Positions 1 through 11,309 of a DNA stretch of 64,000 nt are shown in pieces. The position numbers and the translations under genes were made by a program. A model generated the notes under the pieces. It saw only the letters and a list, made by a program, of their open reading frames with translations, did not search any database and was not told the origin of the DNA. The stretch comes from Megamerina dolium (taxonomy: Eukaryota; Arthropoda; Insecta; Diptera; Megamerinidae), in assembly GCA_963854835.1 (NCBI GenBank), contig OY978527.1, positions 36,107,040-36,171,039 on the forward strand, given 5' to 3'. Every line of letters begins with the position of its first letter. Position 1 is the stretch's first letter.

Positions 1-1822
1 ATTGACTTGGCCACCATAATTCGCGATTATTCCAACGCAAACATTCAATTTTGTCTCGACAGGTTTAACGCGTTGCTTTTTCCAATATTATTCTACGAGA
101 GCAAAAAAGAGGTGGAACTTTTAATAGGTGAAACACCCACATTGCATGTTGTTGCAATAAATGAGACATGTTCATATCTTCGATTTTTTTTTAAGTCGCA
201 AACAAAAACAACAATATAATCATGATCATTTGCACATTTTACGATTTCAATTTTAATTTGCCATTCATTTAATTATATCTTAAAAATATTGTACTTAGCT
301 AATTGGCCCAAACAGGTTATATGGGAGCTATATGTAAAATTGGTCACCTTTTCATTTTTTTATATTAATAACTAGTAAAGAGACTGCAAACTGCTGTAAT
401 ACAATAACTTTCATAAAAAAAAATCTGATTCGGTTTCAAAGTTCTCGATTTTGGTCCGGTGCTTCACACAAAATCCCCACTGTACGTTGTGGTCAAATAT
501 TTCACGTATAAACAATAAATATATTTGTTATAGGAATAATATCACATGATGATGTTTGTTTTTGGCAATGATTCCAGTTATATCGATATATAAAATACGA
601 AAATATATAAAATATTTAACAAAACCTGTTTCATCCATAAATGAGGAGTAACATTACAAAACGTAATAAGTCCATTTGTCAAATTGCGTGTGCTTCATGC
701 GGAGTTTTAGCTTCGTGATAGTATTTAGTTATTAGATAGGTTTACATTAGATCACCCGAATTACGGAAACTAATATTTAAGGGTCTAGCACGATAGAAGG
801 ATTTAAGGATTTAAACAGTTGGATTTTACACAGGGATTTTTTATTTAACTAAACCTTGGCTTTGAGATTGTTGTCCTATTGTAAAATATTTTTTCAGACC
901 TTAGAGCTGCATAATGTTAAAAATAGTTTTTTTTATTGTACTCCCTTTCTATTTAGTAATAATTAAAATTGTCTCTTATTTACAATTAACAATAAAAGTA
1001 TTACGAACTTTTGCATTAATGGCATTGTTGCTGGTTTTATAATAAACATGTGTATGACCGCATCATCGTAAAGGGTTAATATTGTTTATACATATGTGGC
1101 TATGGGCTACATGTATTATATTTCATTTCTCATGTTATGGTATTTTATTTCATTTTATTCATAACACAGTGCGTCAATTTAAACAAGAAAATTGAATTCA
1201 CTGAAGACATTAATATTTGTATGCGTCCCTTCTACGTTCATCATGTGGACGTGCATCATCACAAATATAACTACGAGTAGCTAATATTTTATTGTTGTTA
1301 CTTTAGAGAATCAAAGTCCTTATAAATGTCATTTAATTAAAAATTATTAATTTGCCGAGGCTAGGTATATATCATACACTCGTCGATATAATATTGGGTA
1401 TTTCACTTTTCATCACTATTAACAACTTTATTAATTATTTAATTAATTTTTTTTCTCCGCACACATATTTTGCATATTTTTGAATAACATGTAACTTCAA
1501 ATATATTTTTAATATTATTCATTAATTTCTATAAGCAAATGGATTGCTAAATGGTGTACTTTTATTTTCTTTGTTTGTTTTCTTTTTCTAATTCCATTCA
1601 ATTGTCATTATACATACACTTTAACACGTCCAGATGTATTGTATGTACATATGTAGTATGTAATATTATTATGCATACATCCTCATAAAATGACTTAATA
1701 TTTAATTGTTAATTACTTAGTCAATTGGTACATTTTTTCTGTTTTGTCTATATTTAGTATTAAACAAGCGACTAATTAGCATATTTTTGATTCTTCACGC
1801 ACACACACACACACAGATTACT
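1..1822. other. AT-rich non-coding stretch, no gene recognised
   Basis: No exon, RNA gene or transposase fragment could be supported here. The stretch is strongly AT-rich with poly-A and poly-T runs. An (AC)n run sits at about 1799-1815, just before the donor of the minus-strand exon at 1841. It is probably intron of that gene, since its coding exon ends at 1841 and transcription runs leftward. The phrase ATGGGAGCTATAT near 320 resembles a motif seen in dipteran repeats, which is too little to name an element. Confidence 0.4.
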
Positions 1823-1840
1823 TCACATGTACGTACTCAC

Positions 1841-2368
1841 ACTATTGGCATGACTATCCGATGATTTGTCTTCCTCTGTAAATGGCTCTTGCTCTTGCAT
1901 TTGATGTTTCATTCGTAATGCTTCCAATTCCAAGGCATTTATACCCGATGGCATTGAAATGGAGTTACGACGTAATTTAATTCCAATATTTTCCACTTTA
2001 TTTAGAACATCAGATGGCGAATCATTCTCATCACCTCGCACAGCAGGTGCGTCATTATCATGATCATCTTCATATTTTGCTAAATTCTCTGTTGATTGAA
2101 TCAATGGTTGCTCACTACTGTGTACCATCACCTTTGTATCCTTATTATTCTCTGGTATTATTATTGATGAGAGAGCATTCTCATCTGTTTGTAGTGATGA
2201 TAATTTCTCAATTGAATTTGTCTCTGTATCGGATCCTTCATCCACATATGGTATATTTATATTATTCTCATGCCCATTGAGCATCAATGGCACACGTACT
2301 TCTGTCTCCTCTTTGTTGTGGGTTGATCGCTCAAATTGCTGCATATATTGTTGCTTGCCGTTATTCAT
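1841..2368 (-). CDS. First coding exon of an unidentified gene (176 codons)
   Basis: The exon starts at ATG 2368 with an AAAA-ATG context typical of flies. It runs 176 codons to a good splice donor (AGT|GTGAGT) and leaves phase 0. If not spliced there, the frame stops five codons later, which supports the donor. The product begins MNNGKQQYMQQFERS. It is hydrophilic and rich in Asn, Ser, Glu and Asp, with no signal peptide or membrane segment. Near residues 130-155 there is a conserved-looking stretch, IKLRRNSISMPSG followed by ALELEALRMKHQ. The first part resembles a basophilic kinase or 14-3-3 type site and the second a short amphipathic helix. I do not recognise the family. The remaining exons would lie to the left, outside the window. 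Confidence 0.6.
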
Positions 2369-2999
2369 TTTTTGTGTAATTTAAAATTTGTAATGCGAAG
2401 GAAAAATGTTCACACAAATTTAATACTTTTGTAATTCTTCACTAATTCTTCAATATAAACATATAAATAATTTTTAATAACCGTACGTAGGACCGATCTA
2501 ACATTATACGTTATCTCATGCTCTCAATCTCTTCTCCCTCTCGCCATCTTTCTCATGAGTGTCACGAAGAAAATAATTATACGTATAGGTATGACATTTT
2601 TATTGTTTTCATGCCAAATTCAACAACAAACCGAAAAATATACAAATGAAATATTATACAATAATAAAATGAAATCGATATAGCGCGTTCTTCTTTTCAG
2701 TTCGATCGGCGCAAAATTCAAAATTCATATGACACATGAAACGTCGTAAAAACATAGTCAACCGCGTGTATACGAGTGTACGAATATGTACATACTATAG
2801 TATACGATCGCACTACAAGCACTAGAAACGGTTTAAACAAATTTTTTTCTTTTCTTTTTACAATTCATCCGATTAATTTGCTAATCACATCTACTGTATT
2901 GTGTACGAATATTTCCATAAAGCAAATATAAAATAATTATCACTAGCCTATATTTTTGAACATTTTTAGCTACTTAACATGTTAAATATGTACTCTGGC
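2369..2999. promoter_or_regulatory. Putative 5'UTR and upstream region of the minus-strand gene at 2368
   Basis: Non-coding DNA directly upstream of the ATG at 2368. It contains a CT-rich patch (about 2520-2555) and AT-rich DNA. No transposon similarity was seen, unlike the DNA to the right. Assignment as UTR or promoter rests only on position, since no clear initiator or downstream element was identified. Confidence 0.3.
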
Positions 3000-3755
3000 T
3001 AACGTGACCAGGCATCCGAAATTTTGCAGCGACAGTCCCGATTTTTAAGTCTAATTTTTATGCTCCCCCCCCCCCAAAAAAAAATAAAAGAAAAAATTAT
3101 AAAATACTAAATTCAAATAAAAATGTAATTTATTATTTTGTTGCTTTACCCTTATAATTATTTAAAATTGGAAATTACGTTATTAAACCATATTTTTTTT
3201 TAGTTAATTGGATTTTGGTTGACTATTCTTACTTAATTTATTATTTTGTTGCTTAGCTTGTAATGAGTAACAACTTAATAATAGGTTAATATTAAATTGG
3301 ATATTTTTAACTAAATAATAATAAAAAATTAACGAACTTTTTTTACACAAAATTTGATAGTATAAATTTAATTGGGTATTATTGAAAAAAAAAGAATTCC
3401 AATTGGAGAAACAATATTGATGAATATTGGACCCCAAAGAAAGTTACAATTCAGTACTTTGAGATCAGAGTTTCTTGATAAAAATATGTAACTTAAAATT
3501 TTTCTCTCCTTAATTCTTAAAATTTCTGAAAACAAAGCCAGTTTTGCTTAAACATTTCATGAAAAATATCCAAACCCAAAGAACTCAATGAAAGTACAAT
3601 CAAGAGAAATAATAGAATAAAAACTAAACATCAGCTATCAGCAGTAAGTTCGACCTAGAATTTTTTGTTTTTAATTGAGCATAAAAAATTTGCTCATAAA
3701 TTTTATGAATTCTTACAACTTCTTCCGGGATAAAAAAAAATATCTGGTCACGTTA
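3000..3755. mobile_element. Non-autonomous TIR element, about 756 bp
   Basis: The ends are inverted copies of TAACGTGACCAG: 3000-3011 on the left, reverse complement at 3744-3755 on the right. The inner sequence is AT-rich, with a C9-A9 type homopolymer junction near 3065-3085 and no transposase reading frame. The short ORF inside (3204-3437, minus) has low-complexity Asn/Tyr/Leu content and is not counted as a gene. No convincing target-site duplication was found, so the superfamily is undecided. An internally deleted DNA transposon is the likeliest reading. Confidence 0.5.
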
Positions 3756-3937
3756 ACTTAGGTATATACTATACATTATGTTGTATGGATCGCTTCCCAT
3801 ACAAAGACAAAAAATTTCAAATGTCCAGCTCTTAATTTACGGTATACTTAAAGAGAATGTAGGCACCAGGCAGTTACTCGTGTTATATCCCCATTTTCAA
3901 TATTTTTTGTTTAGCCCTTAAAAATATGTATATAACA

Positions 3938-4087
3938 TTTTCAAATTGGCCATCAAATGCCAAAGTTATGATAAAAATGCCGTTTTCGCGTTTTTCCGCG
4001 GCCTAAAACAAAGTGTTTAATTGTTCCTAAATACTCTCAAGGTAAGCTATCAAATAAGAGCACATTTGAAAACTTGTTCATCGACCC
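3938..4087 (+). repeat. Dispersed repeat, copy 1 (partner at 60274)
   Basis: About 150 bp that aligns by eye, in the same orientation, with 60274-60429. Shared blocks are AAATTGG-CATCA, then a GCGG-C-AAAA block, then AAGTAAGCTATCAA and GACATTTGAAA-type ends. The copies differ by many substitutions and small indels, so they are old. Neither has a recognisable coding part or terminal repeats. Confidence 0.45.
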
Positions 4088-4549
4088 ACCTTAGTATACA
4101 CATTATTCAAAATGATAATTGGAAAATGTGAAAATTGTGGAAATTTTACATATGATCGATAACTATCAATTAGCGTTGCGAAGTTATGGGCGATAAGGTA
4201 GAATAAAGTACAATAAGTCAATATACAACCGTAGGTTACATACAATTTGCCAACAACTTCAAACCTCCTGCCCCAGCGGTCTTTAGGAAAAGATGAACTA
4301 GTCACACTTTAAGGAATTTGTAAACTCTAATCTATTGGAAGCACCTTTCGCTCTAACTAGTACAAATCGTTTAGACACCACAATCTGCTGTCTAACAAAA
4401 ACTATTAACAAGGCACTTAGATTGTCCTCTCCGATACAAAAAGAAATGAAGAAAGCAAAAACCTAAATGGTGGAACCGTAAACTCACATGGGCAGGTTAT
4501 AAATTTCCTTTCACGCATTAGTATCAACTGTGGAGAAATATCTCTATAA
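4088..4549. other. Non-coding gap, nothing recognised
   Basis: The minus-strand open frame at 4078-4305 has no recognisable domain and lacks supporting splice sites. No repeat end or transposase motif was found between the dispersed repeat and the reverse-transcriptase fragment that follows. Confidence 0.3.
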
Positions 4550-4860
4550 CAAATAATTTGTACCGGAAGCTTTCACAGATATTTACGAAGCCTTCAACAA
4601 TGTTCATCCCAGGACAATCACCGATGTGGTGGAGGCAAGACTTAGCATATGGATAGAAAGGCGTGTGAAAGATAGGCTCATTACTCACCATTACAAGACA
4701 TGTAAGAAGAGGAACTTCACAAGAAGGGCTGTTCTCCCCTGTTCTATGGAACTTGGTAGTTAATGAACTACTAAGCGAAATTTAGAGCAACGGGTGACGA
4801 AGTATTGCATATTTCCGGAAGCCTTAAGAGACATATTTTAAATGAATACCAACACTTGAT
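4550..4860 (+). mobile_element. LINE reverse-transcriptase fragment (jockey/I-like)
   Basis: Frame reading gives a D-EAFNNVHPR phrase and then, after frame breaks, FTRRAVL-PCSMELGS and VNELL. This is the RT region between the first catalytic block (usually FLDIEGAFNNV) and the PQGG-LSPLLWN block of jockey or I type non-LTR elements. Frameshifts and stops break it several times, and the ADD box is not present. It is a dead fragment with no TSD or tail seen. Confidence 0.6.
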
Positions 4861-4887
4861 CAAGATGAGCTGAGATTACGGTCGTAC

Positions 4888-4937
4888 TTATTAATTTCTT
4901 ACTTATATGGCCATTACAACGGAAATTCGATTCACCC
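4888..4937 (-). mobile_element. Short LINE 3'-end fragment
   Basis: Read on the minus strand this is CGTTGTAATGGCCATATAAG followed by TAAGAAAT. It matches the 3' end of the longer LINE copy at 24.75-25.81 kb, which ends TTGTAATGGCCACATAAG and then AAGT repeats. It is probably a heavily 5'-truncated copy of the same family. The match is only about 25 bp, so confidence is low. Confidence 0.35.
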
Positions 4938-5429
4938 CGATTTTTGCATGTTTCACTAGTTATCTCTATTCTGCGCTAAAGTAGATCTACTTCAATTGTA
5001 ACAGCCGAAATGCCTAATGTGGATCTATTTTTTGTGTCCTCTACTGTATGCATGGAGAATTATCGGATGAATAAGCTCTTGAAGGTAAGTACTCTTTACT
5101 GTATACATACCTACACAAAACATATATCAGTTATACTATATGCCTGCAGTTATCACAATTCACGATCATAGCGTAATTGGTAAGGGCTTATCGGTGATGT
5201 TTACACCAGTAAGCTATATTCGTCGCTTTCCCAGTTGGAAATATTAAATAAAACATCTCCGATGCATATATTAAAAAAAAGACGAATTAACAATTCTAAA
5301 AACGTTTTCGATTACGTTCTAATTACATTTTTGAAGACTCTTAGCTTCATCTGTAATTTTAATAATCTAATAATCATTGTACTATTTGTAACACCCATAA
5401 AGAGAAGTGACAAATGTGAAACGTATATA

Positions 5430-6138
5430 CAGGGTATTTCAACAAGAGATGTCATTTAAAATTTGCCAGTATTTTTTCAGGTGTCAACATACAACTGTCA
5501 TTCGTTGACATTTAATAAAGAACAGTTACAGATTTTCAAATATGAATCAATACGCGCTCGTACAACGCGTTGAAATAGTGATCAATCATGATTTCTCAAA
5601 CAAAATTATTCTGAGTGATGAGACTCATTTTAATCAGTCGGTGTACGTGAATAAGCAAAACTGTCGCATATGGGGCTCGGAAAACCTAAGAGAAATTGTC
5701 GAAAAATCTCTCCAGTGACAGTTTGGTGCATTTATTGGAGTAATGGTGTCATTGGGCTATATTTTTTTGAAAATGATGTTAGGGCAACCGTTTCGGTGAA
5801 TAGATTACGTTACTGAACGATGTTGACTGACTGTTTTTTGGCCTGAAATTGACGTTAAAGTTTACGCTATGGTAATGGCAAAGTCTACGCCAATGCTCCA
5901 TCAAATATTGAAACACTCAAAGACAATATTAGAGCTGTTATTCGCGAGATTCAGCATCAATTATGAGAAAATGTGATGAAAATTTTCATCAAATAAAGAC
6001 CATATGCAGGAAGTGTCGCGGCGGGTTTTGGCAGATGTTCCATTACTTACCTCAGAGTTGGCACTTTGGATTAAAATCAAATTATGAGCTCTTTTCACAA
6101 AAATATTGCGCTTTTGTACCCTGCGTTTAAGTACCCTG
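5430..6138 (+). mobile_element. Tc1/mariner-superfamily element, VNKQNC group, internally deleted
   Basis: The element has terminal inverted repeats CAGGGTATTTCAAC (left) and the reverse complement of CAGGGTACTTAAAC (right), each flanked by the TA target duplication (5428-5429 and 6139-6140). The open frame starts MNQYALVQRVEIV and then jumps to the first catalytic Asp block (SDETHF), followed by VNKQNCRIWG, VTVWC and GLYFFEND. Downstream is the C-terminal phrase SNIETLKDNIRAVIREIQ. The helix-turn-helix half and the second and third catalytic Asp blocks are deleted. At 709 bp it is shorter than a full copy (usually about 1.2-1.3 kb). It cannot encode an active transposase. Confidence 0.8.
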
Positions 6139-6267
6139 TATAAGTGTTGTTGATAAGAATATCAAATTGAGTGGCTCTGAATTTCATTTTGTCAGTCCGT
6201 CTGTTTGTTTGGATCAAAACCACGTCGACTTCCTATACTAAATACTGTTGAATGTAGGTACTTATAA

Positions 6268-6474
6268 ATAACAAAATTTAATATCGAAAAGATTTTTCTT
6301 TCGAACGGTACTCATCTGTCGGCAAGAATTGGCAATTTTTCCGGCAGTAACAATTTGCCAAAAAATGCATCTTAAAAGAGATCAATGACAAAACTAAGTT
6401 AAAGTGATGACACAAGGGTTCTGCCGGATGGAACTGGCTAATATAAGTAGGTCCCTTCTAATGCTGCCGAAAAT
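6268..6474 (+). mobile_element. tRNA-derived SINE, copy A (headless body)
   Basis: It begins at the body start (TTTAATATCGAAAAGATTTT) and runs through CTTTCGAACGGTAC, CTGTCGGCAAG, TTCTGCCG and AAGTAGGTCCCTTCTAAT. It lacks the tRNA-like head and the 3' tail found in the reference copy at 23002. The 5' breakpoint is the same as in the copy at 47822. No TSD was found. Confidence 0.65.
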
Positions 6475-6639
6475 TATTCTGACAGAGAATTGTTATATTA
6501 ATATAGGGCGGTATCTGATGAAAACCACACTTATATCGAGTACAAAAGTTCTATCACTTATTGAACAGATGATTTTGAACGCAGTTGCACAAACGTCCAA
6601 CTCGTTCAAATGTGGTCACCACTACACCATAAATGATTG

Positions 6640-7329
6640 AGAAAATCCACAATCAGTATTATCTTCTCTTCCTTTTCGTACTTGCAGCTTCTGCAGAAGT
6701 CATGGGTGGTTAGGGAGCCTAAAGGAGTGGTTGTGAATCTAACTATACTCCTCCACCCACGGCCACATCTAATTTGGAGCCATTAGTGAAGGTATTGATT
6801 TAACTTATTAGAAGTTCAGGATATATGTCATCACATTTCCTCTCCAGTTATCTGCCAGACAATCTTGATTAATTAGTTAATTGATTATATACTACGTTTT
6901 AGTTCTCAAAACTCCAAGATACATGAAATCTAGTGGAACTTGTTCAATTAATTTTAATTTTAAATGCTCAAAACGAGTTTTAGCTTTTTGAAAATGCTTA
7001 TTTTTTCACAATTCCTACAGAGTAATTAGTTAAAAGTTATTTATATTTTGCAATTGACAATTCTTTTCTACAGGGTATAAGTACAAGTATGTACTCGTAT
7101 ATCAATTTATTTCAATATATACACTCTATTGACATAATTAATTGAGGGTAAATAATGTTATTAAACGTATTTTTAATTAATGAAATGTAAATATTGTATC
7201 ATGTTATCACATTATCTGTACTTCAGTAGTAGAAAACATACGATTGTATTTAATTAGGTTTGTTAATTATTAATTTATCTTTTAGGTGAGCAATTAATAG
7301 CTAATTCGTGGTTGCAAACTCTTACTGAA
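6640..7329. other. Non-coding gap, nothing recognised
   Basis: AT-rich DNA with no motif, domain or terminal repeat that I can support on either strand. Confidence 0.3.
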
Positions 7330-7600
7330 CATAATAATTAAAAAAAAAAGTAAATAAATACTTGCATTTTTGCATTGTTTGTCCAAGTCTTTATCGAGAA
7401 ATGTCTCCAAATCCTCGTTTTCCAACTTTTTCGGCTGTCCAGAGCGTTCTTTACTCTTTGATATCAAAATCACACTTACACTGTGTATTGGATAGAGAAC
7501 TGTCGCCATACAATTCCACAAAGAAACGATGACTTTCAGCCGCACTTTTCTTTAAAAAAAGTACCTTTACAAAACTTCCCGCAAACCTGTTTTTCATCGT
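7330..7600 (-). mobile_element. Mariner transposase N-terminal fragment
   Basis: On the minus strand, reading from about 7598: MKNRFAG, then FLKKSAAESHR-F-VELYGDSSLS, and after a frame shift ERSGQPKKLENEDLETFLD. This is the helix-turn-helix half of a mariner transposase (family phrase AAESHRMLVEAYG and RSGRPKKFED). The catalytic half is absent. It is the same subfamily as the fragments at 35.4 kb and 42.1 kb. Confidence 0.65.
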
Positions 7601-7746
7601 GAATGGATATTTGGACAATGATGTACAATATCGCGCTTACGCGTGGCGACATGTAACGTAAAAGACCGGGTACTAATTCACACTCCCAAATACTCGTAAA
7701 AGCAAAATGTACAAGCTCAATTTTTCTTTCATTTAATATTTTTATT

Positions 7747-7748
<2 letters not shown>

Positions 7749-7838
<90 letters not shown>
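7749..7838. repeat. (AT)45 microsatellite
   Basis: An uninterrupted run of 45 AT dinucleotides. It adjoins the mariner fragment on its right side. Confidence 0.98.
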
Positions 7839-7842
<4 letters not shown>

Positions 7843-8169
7843 AAAGTATGTAATTTGTTTTATAAATATAAATTGTTGAATCTATATGCATATTGCATAC
7901 TAATGGAAAAAGTATTACACAGCGCCAAGGGCGAATCCAGAAAACAGTTTCGTGGAGGTTATTATTTTATTATATTATATTAATTTTATATTTTTTTTTT
8001 TAATTGAAAATGGCATCCTCCTTAGTTTTTTTTTTTTGCTAGCTCGTCCGATCCCGATGTACTTTTAGGTGCACCGGCCCAACCAATCTCTCCTGCCCAA
8101 TACTAGCACGCTATAGGTTTTCCACCTTCGAAAGGTTGAAAATTACCGTTCACTCGACAGACGCTAGCA

Positions 8170-8740
8170 AAGTCGCAATTATTTAAAAAAAAAAAAAAAC
8201 TCCCCTCTTTTAAAACCATCCTATATCCACAAATGCACTGCGCTATTCCTCGATATCTCACAAGCATTCGACAGCGCTTGGCACGAAAGATTACTTTACA
8301 AAACTACTATTCATCAAGTTCTACCTCAGTAACTGATGTTTCTTCGTACAGCAGGCCGAAGAACAAGCTGAACTGCATAAAAGTTAAACTGGTGTACGCT
8401 ATGGCAGCACCATGGTTCCAATCATTTATCTGCTCTGCACATACGAATTGCCATCGACTGAAGCAGTCACCATATGAAACTTCGCTGATGACACTGCTCT
8501 TCCGTGGTCAACTTCCTCCAAACTCCAAAGAGGGTTAGACAAGATTATTGGCTGCCTATAAAAAAGGGAGAATCAAGTATAATGGAGCAAAGTCACACCA
8601 TGTTACATTACCTGCTCACACGTCAAACTCAATGATAAAAAAATATCTTGGTTTCATCTCTCGACAGCAGATTAATCTGGAAAATACAACCAAAACCGAA
8701 AGGCTCTCGGTATAAAAAATCTCTGATCTGACGATCTTGC
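8170..8740 (+). mobile_element. Jockey-type LINE reverse-transcriptase fragment
   Basis: The translation gives ALFLDISQAFDSAWH (first catalytic RT block) and then, in broken frames, ADDTALL-like remnants near 8480. KYLGF follows near 8650, corresponding to the usual YLGV or YLGF motif after the RT palm. The order matches jockey-clade RT, but frameshifts and stops interrupt it throughout. The 101-codon frame at 8233-8538 is an out-of-frame shadow. Neither end of the element is recognisable. Confidence 0.7.
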
Positions 8741-9420
8741 TATATGTAAATATCAACGAATTCTACTTACCATGCCGGTCCACGCACCTTCGTTGATCAA
8801 TTTTTTGAAATCATCAAATTGGGTAAGTTTCCATTTGAAATTCCCTACAGCCAACAATAGGTTAATAACGCACAAACAAAAATGCTTAAATAAATCAAAC
8901 GGCATTCGATTTGACAACACTGATAAGCTCATTGCTTTAATTCGATCGCTCATTAAGTGCTAACTAAATAAATTTCTAAATATTGATTTTATTTGTTAAT
9001 TCTTCTTATTTAATGTCATTTAGTATTGAGGCTCTTGTTATTATTGTTTAATCGATGCAACAATGATATGGAAAGTGTTGTTGTTGTTTTGATAAATATT
9101 ATCGATTATTGATTGATTGATATTATTGTATATGTAGAACATATTAACACTCATCCAAAGTGTACTAAAGTGATTATTGTTGACTGGGAATATCACAACA
9201 ACAACGATAACAATAATAAAAAAAAAATATCAACATACTCTAAAGCATTGTATTCTCATTACATTCGTTGTTACATTTCAACTATTGAAAACTGAATTAT
9301 TGTGATGATATTGCTTGATATTTCAAAACACCAATAATCAAGTGATTAATTACGTATGCAATTGTTAATATTTGTTTAAGATAGTAACCGATGCGAATAT
9401 TATTAATTTACTCTATTACT
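8741..9420. other. Non-coding gap, nothing recognised
   Basis: Overlapping short frames on both strands at 8753-8963 have no recognisable domain. The remainder is AT-rich with scattered ATT or AAC simple repeats. Confidence 0.3.
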
Positions 9421-9421
9421 A

Positions 9422-10445
9422 CAGGGTGTTTTTTTAGAGCGAAGAACTTTCAAATTGACAATAAAAAATACAAAATGTAATATTCTAAATTAGTGTTTGA
9501 ATATTATTTCGAGAAAATAGTTGCCGCGGCTGGCTCGAACGTGGCGTAATCTGGAAACCCAATTTGCAGTTACGTTTTCAAGGAATTGGAGACTCATCTC
9601 AGCAATAGTTCGCTTAATTCTCGCTTGCAATTCATCCAAAGTTGCTGGTTTAACATATCCCCACAAAAAATAATCCAAAGACGTTAAATCGCAAGATCTT
9701 GCAGGGCAGTTCACAGGTCCATTTCGAGGGATTATGTTGTCGCCAAATGCGGTCTTTCAATAAATCGATTATTATGTTCAATGTATGACATGCAGCGTCG
9801 TCTTGCTGAAAACACATCTCTTCCACATTCATCACCAGCCCGTAAACCGCACCAAACAGTGGGTTTTTGTTGATGTAATGGTGTCTGAAGAATTTCTAGT
9901 GGAGTGTCTTCACTCCAAATCCGACAATTTTGCTTGTTCACATATCCATTGAGCAAAAAAATGAGCCTCATCACTGAATAAAATTGTAATTTCTAGTGGA
10001 GTGTCTTCACTCCAAATCCGACAATTTTGCTTGTTCACATATCCATTGAGCAAAAAAATGAGCCTCATCACTGAATAAAATTGTACGATATAGCAATGGG
10101 TCAACTGCCAGTTGATTTTCAGCCAAATTGGTCAAAACAAATGACGAGAATTATGATTTTGTGGTTTCATTTCTTGCGCTAGCTAGATCTTGCAGTTACG
10201 TAAATCAAGATCCATATGAAAAAATGTCCATAAAGTGGATGGACACAACTCCAATTGCTGCACACGGTAGCAAATTGACTCATTTGGGTCCTCCTCTACA
10301 CAACGCTCAACAGCAGCATTATTTTCCTCCGAACGCACTGTTCTTCTTCTTGATGTCTGAGCGCCGTCCACTAGCGTGTATGTGGACTCAAATCTTTGTA
10401 CGGTTCGACGAATAAAGTGCCAGTTATCCGAGATATAAACTTAGA
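9422..10445 (-). mobile_element. Tc1/mariner-superfamily element, VNKQNC group, decayed
   Basis: The plus-coordinate left end CAGGGTGTTTTTTTAGAGCG follows a TA and is the 3' end of the element. Coding is on the minus strand: N-terminal helix-turn-helix (RRTVQRFEST, then DGAQTSRRRTVRSEENNAAV, EEDPNESI), then FSDEAHF (first catalytic Asp), QQDDAACHT (second) and RSCDLTSLDYFLWGY (third). The catalytic blocks are present, but frameshifts separate them, and a 97-bp tandem duplication disrupts the region around the first Asp. The right terminal repeat was not found, so the upper boundary is approximate. Confidence 0.75.
9892..10085. repeat. Perfect 97-bp tandem duplication inside a transposase
   Basis: Bases 9892-9988 and 9989-10085 are identical by direct comparison. 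The unit covers the segment coding for the first catalytic Asp and the VNKQNC region of the transposase. Because 97 is not a multiple of three, the duplication shifts the frame. Confidence 0.95.
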
Positions 10446-10819
10446 AACCAAATCGACATAGGTTTTAGTTTTGTTTCAAGTTAATGTTCTATATTTTGGA
10501 TCTACTTTCGGGTATGACAGGTCGTCGTGTCAGCTGACATAACAAACTATGTTACGTCTCCAGTAACTGCCATCTAAATTGTCGATTTGGCACATTATGT
10601 CGACCATAAAACGGCTGTAGCGATCTTTGAGTTTGGATGGCAGAACTACGATTTTCGCAATAAATAAATTTTCATGGTGCAATGGCTTTTTCAGCGGGTG
10701 TGCTGTCATGTAAGAAGCACCAACTTTTATACCTTTGTGGAATTTTCGCGAGCAAACGGTTTAAATTAGAAGATAGAAGCCAAAAAGTACTGCATTAATG
10801 TTCACAGCTTTTTAACAGG
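10446..10819. other. Gap upstream of the VNKQNC element, no clear content
   Basis: It may contain the 5' part of the adjacent element, but no terminal repeat was found. It includes GTGTCAGCTGACA near 10530, a motif also present in the MITE cluster at 38.5-39.3 kb. That is too short to call a copy. Confidence 0.25.
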
Positions 10820-11060
10820 TTGCTTACACTTTCCTCCTTCAGATCTTCAGAACTTCAGATCATACTTTATGCGTATCAAAAATCAGCAGCTGCGTTGTCG
10901 AGCGAATGGAAAAACAAGCTCCAGTTAAAAATATATTATATACGGAACGCGCTGGTGAACGACATAGAAGAGGCAGACTTAACCTTCGGTGGAAAGATCA
11001 AGTATTAAAGTGCTTGACGGTGTTTCTAACTGACTCCAGCTAGGGAAGAACAGAGATTAA
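10820..11060 (+). mobile_element. LINE 3'-region fragment
   Basis: A broken translation gives MRIKNQQLRCRANGKTS, then a W-DQV-like phrase. This matches the post-RT segment (RIKIQRLRWLGHV, later RGRP-RWKDQV) of the LINE family seen at 24.75-25.81 kb and 44.25-45.19 kb. All frames carry stops. Confidence 0.5.
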
Positions 11061-11309
11061 AACTTGAACCGATTATAACATACAATACTTAATCGTCCAT
11101 CTGCCAAATGTAGGTTTGATATTTGAACGAACAAGGGGTACTTCCCATTTAGCTTTCTTGAAGTTGGTCATATAAATTCCACGTATCGTAAGGAACTCAA
11201 CGAACTCTAAAAGTTCACTCAACACAAATAATATTTTTATTATTATTTTTTTTTTATTGCAATCTGTTTTCCTAACATTCAGCAATACTTAATTACTTAA
11301 TTTGAATTG

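Noticed and set aside
7..219. 70-residue frame at the left edge
   Set aside because: No recognisable motif, no splice sites or homologous copy, and it ends in a Lys/Thr low-complexity tail. Probably chance.
2014..2280. 88-residue plus-strand frame rich in His/Leu/Tyr
   Set aside because: Antisense shadow of the minus-strand exon 1841-2368.
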